A DNA stretch of 64,000 nucleotides from contig NZ_MOBM01000004.1 of NCBI RefSeq assembly GCF_003732275.1, positions 124,001-188,000 of the forward strand, given 5' to 3'. This DNA is from Pseudomonas frederiksbergensis. Lineage in GTDB: Bacteria > Pseudomonadota > Gammaproteobacteria > Pseudomonadales > Pseudomonadaceae. How positions within the stretch are numbered: position 1 is the first letter of the stretch; each line of letters starts with the position of its first letter. The notes below the pieces were generated by a model. That model saw only the letters and a list, made by a program, of their open reading frames with translations, did not search any database and had not been told where the DNA came from. Of the stretch, positions 57,641 to 64,000 are shown one piece after another. The translations under genes and the position numbers were made by a program.

Positions 57641-58297
57641 ATGATTAAAATCATGACCTACTTTTTAATAGGAGCTGTTATTGCAGGATGCAACGGTATG
57701 GTAAAGCCCGACTTGTCGGGGCCTACCAACGATTCATACTTTTCTGTCTTCTCAGGCTTTCCTTTGCCTTACCTGTACACGGCCTCCGCCGTGCAATGGA
57801 ACGAAGACTATGCCGTCACCACCCGCCACACCCCGCTCATATCCAATGTGAAATACAGCTGCAGTACCGGCTGTGATCTCGTCTTCATCCAGCACAAGGC
57901 CAACGGTCGCTATCCGTCATGGCGCGCCCCTCGCGTGGGTGAGCACATCACTGCCGTGGGAACGAGTCCCTACATGACGACCGTCACCGGGCAAGGCAAA
58001 GTGTACCCGGCGCCTTTCATCAATAGCGATGAAGGCAGCGGCGAACGCTATGCCATCCATGATGCCCCGATGATAAAGGGGATGTCGGGTGGGCCAGTCA
58101 TCGGCAATGACGGTAGCATTGTCGGTATCAATGTCGGTTTTTTCTCCACCACACTCCACGATGTTAGTTTTCACCCCGGGTTAAAGGGGGCTGAGAGAGT
58201 CAGCATCTTTATCCCTTACTCGATCATTCAACGTGAATGGGAGTTGATGCAGGTGAAACTTAACGATCCGCACGGCGCGAAGTACGCGAAGAAGTAA
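57641..58297 (+). CDS. Trypsin-like serine peptidase, predicted lipoprotein
   Basis: A 218-residue secreted protein. The N-terminus MIKIMTYFLIGAVIAGCNGM has a lipobox (VIAGC), so it is probably anchored to a membrane. A chymotrypsin fold is suggested by a His in VTTRHTPLI, an Asp in GCDLVFIQ and the nucleophile in KGMSGGPVIGNDGSIVGIN, matching GxSGGP. The upstream 276 bp are AT-rich and gene-free, and codon use in the first 20 residues is AT-rich. No close neighbour suggests a substrate. An inactive binding version cannot be excluded. Confidence 0.7.
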   Translation: MIKIMTYFLIGAVIAGCNGMVKPDLSGPTNDSYFSVFSGFPLPYLYTASAVQWNEDYAVTTRHTPLISNVKYSCSTGCDLVFIQHKANGRYPSWRAPRVGEHITAVGTSPYMTTVTGQGKVYPAPFINSDEGSGERYAIHDAPMIKGMSGGPVIGNDGSIVGINVGFFSTTLHDVSFHPGLKGAERVSIFIPYSIIQREWELMQVKLNDPHGAKYAKK

Positions 58298-58330
58298 CTT
58301 TACGTCGTCAATCAATTGACCGTCGGGATA

Positions 58331-58359
58331 TGTCTCATTGTATTGGCTGCAATGAGACA
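58331..58359. terminator. Perfect stem-loop after the peptidase gene
   Basis: TGTCTCATTG and CAATGAGACA form a ten-pair stem with a nine-base loop, 33 bp past the peptidase stop. No T-run follows. It probably ends or stabilises the peptidase mRNA. Confidence 0.45.
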
Positions 58360-58498
58360 CACCTTGAATGGTTAGTCGAATCCAGGCGTATATTGATTGT
58401 GTCGATCCAGCTCATTGAGGCGATAGCAGATCGCTGACGGTGTGACAGACGAGAGGCTGGGGGGCTGCCAGATATCCCAGAACGTTTGGAGGTGTGAC

Positions 58499-59401
58499 AT
58501 GAGCCAATATCAACGACTCCTTCTAATAGCCGGTCCCACCATGCGTCACACGCCGGCACTGCAGCGGGCCGTCGCCATTGCTGAAGCCACGGGCGCAGCG
58601 CTGCATATCACGGTGCTTATCGAAGACTTCAACATCTTGGGTTTGATCCACGCCAGTGCGCGGTTTCGTGAGGCTTGTCAGCAAGAGAACGAAAAATGGC
58701 TCAAGGATGAGGCCGATCTGATTCGCGGGCGCGGAATCAACTTGAGTACCGAGGTGCTTTTCACGCGCGACGCTCTGCAAGAGATCCTTCAGCACGTGGC
58801 AACAGCGCAGGCGGATCTGGTTATCAAGGACGTGCAGCATGAGTCGGCACTCAAACGCGTTTTCATCACGCCTCTGGATTGGCATCTACTGCGCGAATGT
58901 CCGGTGCCTGTCCATCTGGTCAGCGAAGTCAGTTGCCCACTTCCGCGCGTAATCGTGGCGGCAGTCGATCCGTCGCACCCAGAGACTCAGATCACTGGAA
59001 TCAACGACCTGATCATCCAGGCTGCAAACGAACTGGCAACGCAATGCCATGCAGAAATGCATCTGCTGTATGCCTACGATCTATCGCTGACGCACATATC
59101 GGATGCGGGCGCGGGTGCAGTGACGATGCCTGGCTTCAACAGCGACGTGCGTAAGTCTTTGCACAAGTCATTCATCACATTGGCCGATCACTACGGCGTG
59201 CCCACCGAACGGCAACACTTCGTTGCAGGGCCGCCCGGTAAAGCGCTGGCTGACTTCGCTGCGCATCACCGGGCCGATGTGATCGTCATGGGAAATGCGC
59301 ATCGCAAGGGGCTGGAGAAGTGGGTGGGCAGTACCACGGAGCATGTTTTGTATCGGGTACCCTGCAACATTCTCGCAGTCGCCGGGCAAGCGGATCAATG
59401 A
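58499..59401 (+). CDS. Tandem universal stress protein (two UspA domains)
   Basis: A 300-residue cytosolic protein with two UspA repeats. The first covers about residues 1-145 (RLLLIAGPTMRHTPALQRAV). The second, about 155-300, keeps the ATP-binding loop near the C-terminus (VIVMGNAHRKGLEKWVGSTT, G-2x-G-9x-G-S/T pattern). Proteins of this type (UspE-like) help survival under stress. GGAGGTG before the ATG at 58499 fixes the start. Its 3' end overlaps the convergent small gene at 59395 by seven bases. Confidence 0.9.
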   Translation: MSQYQRLLLIAGPTMRHTPALQRAVAIAEATGAALHITVLIEDFNILGLIHASARFREACQQENEKWLKDEADLIRGRGINLSTEVLFTRDALQEILQHVATAQADLVIKDVQHESALKRVFITPLDWHLLRECPVPVHLVSEVSCPLPRVIVAAVDPSHPETQITGINDLIIQAANELATQCHAEMHLLYAYDLSLTHISDAGAGAVTMPGFNSDVRKSLHKSFITLADHYGVPTERQHFVAGPPGKALADFAAHHRADVIVMGNAHRKGLEKWVGSTTEHVLYRVPCNILAVAGQADQ

Positions 59402-59811
59402 ATGGATCCGTTATTAAGCGAACTGGAAAGAGGGCCTCGGCGGCCGGCCCGGGATTTTTTCAGGGCGCGTGCCGAGATATCCCGGTAGGTGTCACTATCG
59501 GTCGCCGCGAGTAGCTTTCCACCGTCCTTCATTGTGGCCATAAAGGTCACCTCGGTGTTTTTCCCGGCGAGTAGATAACCGGCAATGGCCCCAACGGGAC
59601 CGAGCAATATGGCACCCGCGAGCCCCAAGCCTATGGCGGACTTTATATTCTTGTTGGAATCAGTGTTCTGAATGCTCAGATCTTTAAATTCCGAGACCGG
59701 GAAGCTGGTTCCAAGCCGGGGTTTGAGGGACGTTTTGAGGGTGATGGTTCCAAGGTGATATTCCCCGTCGCACTGCGGGAAATCACCGGCGAGTACTGTG
59801 ATCTTTGCCAT
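59395..59811 (-). CDS. Uncharacterised protein with glycine-rich hydrophobic segment
   Basis: A 138-residue protein without a recognised family. It begins MAKITVLAGDFPQCDGEYHL, has a Gly/Ala-rich hydrophobic stretch (IGLGLAGAILLGPVGAIAGY near 62-81) that could insert in a membrane, followed by TEVTFMATMKDGGKLLAATD, and ends in a basic tail. It is convergent with the universal stress gene. The start is the first ATG of the frame, with a modest purine-rich stretch upstream. Probably real from its composition and length. Confidence 0.55.
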   Translation of the reverse strand: MAKITVLAGDFPQCDGEYHLGTITLKTSLKPRLGTSFPVSEFKDLSIQNTDSNKNIKSAIGLGLAGAILLGPVGAIAGYLLAGKNTEVTFMATMKDGGKLLAATDSDTYRDISARALKKSRAGRRGPLSSSLNNGSIH

Positions 59812-60115
59812 ATGGAGTTTTCTCTCGGGCGATCATTTTTGGGTAGGACATTGCGCGCGCCCAAAGTCAAAACGTCAACGATCCGACGATGAGTGGCATC
59901 CATAGATTCGTTACCCACAAGTACTGGTTCTGTAAAACAATTTCATTCTCAGGTCGGCCATGGCGCTCCGACATGGACGTTTTATAACGTTTGGCTCAAG
60001 CAGGCAGAGAGTGCGCTTTAATCCTCCGCTGGTCCGATAGGTTTAGTCGCGATCAGGATCAAGTGCTCGGCATCATCAACAGACCTTTCAGCCGAGAGGG
60101 TTTAACGGGGGATTA
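59812..60115. other. Intergenic region, divergent promoters
   Basis: 304 bp between the leftward small gene and uppP. It should contain promoters in both directions. The uppP ribosome site (GGGGGA) is visible at its right end. No gene or clear repeat is seen. Confidence 0.5.
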
Positions 60116-60952
60116 ATGGATTTCTGGACCACCACACAGGTATCGATTCTAGGGTTGGTTGAAGGGCTCACAGAGTTCTTGCCTATCTCCAGTACGGGAC
60201 ACCAGATTATTGCCGCGGACTTGCTCGACTTCGGCGGTGAGCGAGCCATGGCATTCAATATCATTATTCAATTGGGCGCTATTCTGGCGGTCGTCTGGGA
60301 GTTTCGTCGCAAGATTCTGGAGATCACTACCGGTTTGCCGACCCAGCGTAATGCGCAACGTTTCACACTGAATTTATTGATCGGATTCTTGCCGGCGGTT
60401 GTGCTGGGTGTGATGTTCGCCGACAAAATCCATGAATATCTGTTCAACCCGATCACCGTGGCCGTGGCGCTGGTGATTGGTGGAGTCATCATGTTGTGGG
60501 CGGAACAACGTGAGCATGTGGTGGTTGTCGATCACGTTGACGAGATGCGCTGGACCGATGCCTTGAAAGTCGGTTGCGCACAGTGCCTGGCAATGATCCC
60601 CGGCACTTCGCGCTCGGGTTCGACGATTATCGGCGGGTTGCTGTTTGGCCTGTCACGCAAGACGGCTACCGAGTTTTCATTCTTCCTGGCGATGCCGACG
60701 ATGGTGGGGGCCGCGGTGTACTCGGGCTATAAATACCGTGACCTGTTCCAGTCCGCAGACTTGCCGGTGTTTGCCTTGGGGTTTGTCGCCGCGTTCCTCT
60801 TTGCGATGATTGCCGTGCGCGGTTTGCTCAAGTTCATCGCCAACCATAGTTATGCGGTGTTTGCCTGGTACCGGATTGCGTTCGGTTTGCTGATTCTGGC
60901 GACGTGGTTCTTGGGTTGGATCGACTGGAATCATCTCTCGGAAGGGGCGTAG
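60116..60952 (+). CDS. uppP: Undecaprenyl-diphosphatase
   Basis: A 278-residue inner-membrane enzyme (BacA type) that recycles undecaprenyl diphosphate to the monophosphate carrier for peptidoglycan and polysaccharide synthesis. Both catalytic motifs are intact: [14 protein letters not shown] near residues 17-30 and [10 protein letters not shown] near 161-170. Seven or eight helices are predicted. It gives some bacitracin tolerance in general. It lies at the edge of a polysaccharide region, followed by a REP doublet. Confidence 0.93.
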   Translation: MDFWTTTQVSILGLVEGLTEFLPISSTGHQIIAADLLDFGGERAMAFNIIIQLGAILAVVWEFRRKILEITTGLPTQRNAQRFTLNLLIGFLPAVVLGVMFADKIHEYLFNPITVAVALVIGGVIMLWAEQREHVVVVDHVDEMRWTDALKVGCAQCLAMIPGTSRSGSTIIGGLLFGLSRKTATEFSFFLAMPTMVGAAVYSGYKYRDLFQSADLPVFALGFVAAFLFAMIAVRGLLKFIANHSYAVFAWYRIAFGLLILATWFLGWIDWNHLSEGA

Positions 60953-60956
60953 GTCT

Positions 60957-61076
60957 GTGGCGAGCGAGCTTGCTCCGGGCGGCGTTCCGACGTTGGGCTG
61001 CGTAGCGGCCCCAAAAATCTGACAACCGATTTTTGTGAGTGCTACGCACTCAAACGGGAGCAAGCTCCCTCGCCAC
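60957..61076. repeat. REP doublet, type A with altered left unit
   Basis: GTGGCGAGCGAGCTTGCTCC ... GCTCCCTCGCCAC between uppP and the convergent rfaH gene. The left unit carries an extra GGGCGGCGTTCCGACG before the usual GGGCTGCGTAGCGGCC loop, unlike the other five copies. Confidence 0.8.
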
Positions 61077-61107
61077 AGGTTTCTTTGACTCAAGACTCCG
61101 GGCGGAT

Positions 61108-61614
61108 CTAAATCTTGTTAACCCCCGCCAGTGGCAGGCTGATTTGCTGTTCGCGCTGCAGGAAACTCATCATCAACAGCACCCGTTCCTCGCCGTCCAT
61201 GGCGAGGAACACCGCCTCAAGATCGGAGAACGGGCCTTCAGTGATGCGCACCGTATCTCCGTGCCTCAACAACGTTGTCACGATCGCCTGACTGTCTCGC
61301 TCCTGGAGCTCGTCGATCAGCGCATCGCGGATCGGCAGTGGCTGACCGCCGAACCCGACGACGCGCGAAACACCGCGGGTCGAGCGCAGCGGGCCCCAAC
61401 TGTCCTGAAGGCTCAGTTGAATAAACAGATAGCCCGGAAACAACGACTCGCTGATCACTCGACGCTGCCCGCGCAAAACGCGTTCACGCCGGTAGGTCGA
61501 GCGAAAACAGGCATAGCCCTGGCGCTGTAAATGTTCTTCGGCGCGCTCATCCTGTTTGGGTTTGCACTGAAGTAGATACCAGGCTTTGTCGGCGTGTTCT
61601 GCAATCGCGTTCAT
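61108..61614 (-). CDS. rfaH: NusG paralogue RfaH-type antitermination factor
   Basis: A 168-residue protein with the NusG N-terminal domain (KAWYLLQCKPKQDERAEEHL near 10-29, ESLFPGYLFIQL near 57-68) and a C-terminal KOW-like part (GDTVRITEGPFSDLEAVF near 118-135). RfaH lets RNA polymerase read through long polysaccharide operons. The start at 61614 overlaps the phosphomannomutase-like stop in ATGA. Lying in an exopolysaccharide region, it probably acts on the rightward operon beginning with the phosphatase at 63611. Confidence 0.88.
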   Translation of the reverse strand: MNAIAEHADKAWYLLQCKPKQDERAEEHLQRQGYACFRSTYRRERVLRGQRRVISESLFPGYLFIQLSLQDSWGPLRSTRGVSRVVGFGGQPLPIRDALIDELQERDSQAIVTTLLRHGDTVRITEGPFSDLEAVFLAMDGEERVLLMMSFLQREQQISLPLAGVNKI

Positions 61615-62042
61615 TCGAATTCCCTCCCAGCATCGATTTGCCTCAGTAGTTCGGCGGTTTTGTCCTGCATGAGCGAGCTGTCGCCGCGACTTTCCACGGT
61701 CAGGCAAGTCACGCAACCATCGTCCAAAAGACGCAAGTTGAGACGCCAGTCGGTAAAGACCAGATTCAGCCCATCGCTCTCGTCGATGTCGAGGGCGTCT
61801 GCGGCATAACGCTGCCTGATGCTCGCCAGCAACGCCGGACCATCCTTGACGTGACGGCGGATCTCCCCGGAGGAGGGGAAGGCACCGATGCGCTCCACCA
61901 GCAGCACCGGCGGTTTCTGCACGCGGGGAAAGATCAGCTCCGACGCGTAGGCACGCACGATGAGGTACGCGAGGTTGTTTTTAAGGTCAGCGCCATACGG
62001 GCGGCGACTGTCATCTGCCTTGAAACCGCTCAATGTCTTCAT
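61611..62042 (-). CDS. Internally deleted phosphomannomutase-like protein
   Basis: A 143-residue protein. The first ~40 residues (MKTLSGFKADDSRRPYGADL ... LAYLIVRAYASEL) resemble the very N-terminus of CpsG/ManB phosphomannomutases. The rest (FPSSGEIRRHVKDG, DALDIDESDGLNLVFTDWRLN, TVESRGDSSLMQDKTAELL) resembles domain IV of the same enzymes. The central domains with the phosphoserine loop and metal site are missing, and the sugar-phosphate motif SNTEP is replaced by LLDDGC, so it cannot be a mutase. It overlaps rfaH in ATGA and may be a retained regulatory protein. The ATG at 62042 is chosen over 62057. Confidence 0.6.
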   Translation of the reverse strand: MKTLSGFKADDSRRPYGADLKNNLAYLIVRAYASELIFPRVQKPPVLLVERIGAFPSSGEIRRHVKDGPALLASIRQRYAADALDIDESDGLNLVFTDWRLNLRLLDDGCVTCLTVESRGDSSLMQDKTAELLRQIDAGREFE

Positions 62043-62118
62043 AGAGGCTTCGTCCATAGGGTAATAAAGACCGAAAAATCGATTCGATAACGCACACGTT
62101 TGTCAGGGTTCAGCGCCG

Positions 62119-62952
62119 TCACAAGGTGTTCTGATGCAGGTTCTCGAAACAGAAGTTGGTGGCTTCGATGTAACCTTCGGCGCCGCCGCAATCGAAGCGC
62201 CGTCCCTTGAATTGATAAGCCAGCACGCAGCCGTTCTGGGCCTGCTTCATCAAGGCGTCGGTAATCTGGATTTCACCGCCCTTGCCAGGCTCGGTGTCAG
62301 CGATCAGGTCGAAGATATCGGGGGTCAGAATGTACCGACCGATAATGGCCAGGTTGGACGGGGCGTCTTCCGGGCGCGGCTTTTCGACCATGCTGTTGAC
62401 CCGGTAAATACCCTCGCGAATCAGCTCGCCGGCAATCACGCCGTACTTCTGGGTTTGCTCACGGGGCACTTCCTGAATCGCCACGATTGAACAGCGGAAC
62501 TGCTCGTAAAGCTTGAGCATCTGCGCCAACACCCCATCACCCTCAAGGTTCAAGCACAGGTCATCGGCGAGCACCACGGCGAATGGCTCATCACCAATCA
62601 ACGAGCGACCGCTGAGAATGGCGTGCCCCAGGCCCTTCATCTCCACCTGGCGGGTATAGGAAAAAGTACAGGTATCGATCAGCTCACGAGTGCCGGCCAG
62701 GAACCGCTCCTTATCGGTGCCGCGAATTTGGTGCTCCAGTTCGAAGCTGACATCGAAATGATCCTCCAGCGCTCGTTTGCCTCGACCGGTGACGATGGCC
62801 ATATGTTGCAGGCCAGCGTCGCGCGCTTCCTCGACGGCGTACTGGATCAGCGGCTTATTGACGATCGGCAGCATCTCCTTCGGCATGGCCTTGGTGGCGG
62901 GCAAAAAGCGGGTCCCATAGCCGGCAGCGGGGAATAGGCATTTACGAATCAT
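62119..62952 (-). CDS. galU: UTP-glucose-1-phosphate uridylyltransferase
   Basis: A 277-residue nucleotidyltransferase making UDP-glucose for polysaccharides. GYGTRFLPATKAMPKEMLP near 11-29 is the nucleotide-binding signature with the catalytic Arg and Lys. VVLADDLCLN near 128 binds metal, and MVEKPRPEDAPSNLAIIGRY near 189-208 follows. Full length for the bacterial GalU family. It lies 76 bp upstream of the phosphomannomutase-like gene on the same strand and probably shares a transcript with it and rfaH. Confidence 0.94.
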   Translation of the reverse strand: MIRKCLFPAAGYGTRFLPATKAMPKEMLPIVNKPLIQYAVEEARDAGLQHMAIVTGRGKRALEDHFDVSFELEHQIRGTDKERFLAGTRELIDTCTFSYTRQVEMKGLGHAILSGRSLIGDEPFAVVLADDLCLNLEGDGVLAQMLKLYEQFRCSIVAIQEVPREQTQKYGVIAGELIREGIYRVNSMVEKPRPEDAPSNLAIIGRYILTPDIFDLIADTEPGKGGEIQITDALMKQAQNGCVLAYQFKGRRFDCGGAEGYIEATNFCFENLHQNTL

Positions 62953-63610
62953 GGAAGCGTCCTTGAAAGTAGACAGATGGAATGGCTAATGGCAGTAGGA
63001 AAGGTTCGACTCAGTTGTCGGAACCGGTAACGCTGGAGAGTGCGGGCTCTAAATGGCTCGATCACTCGAGAAAAATGTTGGCAACGCTGCATGAGCAACG
63101 AAAGACCTGTACGCCATGTTTCTCGCAAGGCGCAGGCAGAAAGAAATATCGTGTGGTCGGTTGGCCGGCGAGCATGCCTGGTTATTCCACGGCATGCTCC
63201 TGACGCAACCCGCTGTAAACAAAGTTATTGCCCAAGGCATCTCTTACCCAACTTCTAACCGAATGTCTGACGCCCTGGCAATGCACTAATGGAACAGCTA
63301 TATATTAGCTACTCTCTATTTTGGTGTAATTTAGATTGAACGGTCGCGGGAAAACGACAATTGTTATAAATTGTCTGGATAAATTCTCGAGCTGTTATTT
63401 TCAGCGCCAAAGAGTGAAATGTTATTTTTTGTCTGAAAAAAAAGTTGGGGACTGTTCAAACGTCATGGTAATAAATACGCACTGATGGTTTGAAAATTTC
63501 AGCTGCAGTTACCCGGGCTTATAAATACCCGGATTCATTCGTAGTTTAAAGCTCTTATGTTCGGCAAGTGCTATGTCACCGCCAATGTTGACAAGACGGG
63601 GAATGTTATC
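62953..63610. promoter_or_regulatory. Long AT-rich leader/promoter region before the polysaccharide operon
   Basis: About 660 bp without a supportable gene between galU and the phosphatase gene. The right half is markedly AT-rich (TTTTTTGTCTG, AAAAAAAAG runs). Inverted repeats are visible at 63170-63199 (GAGCATGCC/GGCATGCTC) and 63356-63375 (GACAATT/AATTGTC, flanking a TATAAA-like stretch). A long leader is usual for RfaH-controlled operons, but I found no clear ops (GGCGGTAGC-type) element. Confidence 0.5.
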
Positions 63611-64000
63611 TTGCTTAAAAGGGTTTTGATTGTCTGCGTCGGCAATATTTGCCGCAGTCCCACCGCGGAGCATCTGCTGCGCGGGGCACTCGTTCATTCC
63701 GATATCAAGGTCAGTTCGGCTGGCCTCGCTGCCTTGGCGGGCAAACCCATCGAGTCGACGGCACACGCCGTACTCACGGAGCACGGTCATCTGCCCCATG
63801 AGCACCAGGCCGTTCAGCTCACGTCTCAAGCCGTCAGCGAGGCGGATTTGATTCTGGTGATGGAGCGGCGACATGTCAGCGGGGTACTCAACATTGCCCC
63901 TGAAGCGCGAGGCAAAGTGCTGCTGCTGGGCAAATGGCAAGACGATCGCGAAATCAGCGACCCCTACCGTCAAGGCAAACCTGCTTTTATGCACGCTTAT
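63611..64000 (+). CDS. Low-molecular-weight protein-tyrosine phosphatase (Wzb/Etp type), 3' end outside window
   Basis: The N-terminal 130 residues of a cytosolic phosphatase with the P-loop CVGNICRSPTAEHLLR (catalytic Cys and Arg in C-x5-R-S) and the general-acid segment SDPYRQG. In polysaccharide operons this enzyme removes phosphate from the Wzc-type tyrosine kinase. The gene runs off the right edge. The TTG at 63611 has GGGGA eight bases upstream; an ATG at 63557 in the same frame is possible but lacks a ribosome site. It probably opens an exopolysaccharide operon. Confidence 0.85.
   Translation, partial: MLKRVLIVCVGNICRSPTAEHLLRGALVHSDIKVSSAGLAALAGKPIESTAHAVLTEHGHLPHEHQAVQLTSQAVSEADLILVMERRHVSGVLNIAPEARGKVLLLGKWQDDREISDPYRQGKPAFMHAY

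Noticed and set aside
62953..63610. A possible ops/JUMPstart element for RfaH
   Set aside because: I searched both strands by eye for GGCGGTAGC-like sequence and found only weak partial matches, so no site is claimed.
63509..63994. A 161-codon leftward frame at the right edge
   Set aside because: It is antisense to the tyrosine phosphatase, whose P-loop motif is unambiguous.

Overview
The window reads as a chromosomal stretch of a Pseudomonas of the fluorescens/putida type. The evidence is high G+C coding sequence, many inverted doublets of Pseudomonas-type REP sequences between genes (nine here), characteristic families (DUF6124, DUF1302/DUF1329, MHS transporters, ArsH/ArsJ), and an almost fully accessory gene content. 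I saw no rRNA, tRNA or CRISPR array.

Layout. (1) 1-9.5 kb: a TSUP permease running in from the left edge, a cysteine-desulfurase-like enzyme translationally coupled to a DHH phosphoesterase, a class V aminotransferase, and a divergent NmrA-like/LysR pair. Two copies of a ~186-bp element with terminal inverted repeats lie here. Between 7.2 and 9.46 kb is a scar of an integrative conjugative element: a decayed AAA ATPase fused tail-to-tail with a truncated ICE conjugation gene. (2) 9.5-20.1 kb: an MFS/sugar-isomerase pair, a MocR-type regulator, and a divergent seven-gene operon (quinone oxidoreductase, TauD-like dioxygenase, BKACE C-C cleavage enzyme, MFS, DsbA-like, Rieske, YeiH anion exporter) that looks like an uncharacterised catabolic pathway. 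(3) 20.3-33.1 kb: an AraC regulator and hydrolase, then DUF1302, DUF1329, YCF48-like, MMPL/RND, acyl-CoA dehydrogenase and acyl-CoA ligase genes, probably an envelope-spanning system for a hydrophobic acyl compound.

(4) 33.2-51.1 kb: a full hydroxyproline catabolic island. It has the 4-hydroxyproline epimerase, a three-part D-hydroxyproline dehydrogenase, a DapA-family deaminase, ketoglutarate-semialdehyde dehydrogenase, an aconitase-X-type cis-3-hydroxyproline dehydratase, a second proline-racemase-family protein with altered catalytic residues, a pyrroline-2-carboxylate reductase, an ABC importer, an MHS transporter, and AraC and GntR regulators. A 16-bp near-palindrome recurs at three of its promoters and probably is the GntR operator. 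(5) 51.4-57.4 kb: an MHS transporter with a large insert, eroded PepSY and porin fragments, and an arsR-arsH-GAPDH-arsJ arsenic operon. (6) 57.6-64 kb: a trypsin-like lipoprotein, a tandem universal stress protein, then a polysaccharide region (uppP, rfaH, an internally deleted phosphomannomutase, galU, and a low-molecular-weight tyrosine phosphatase running off the right edge), which probably begins an exopolysaccharide operon.
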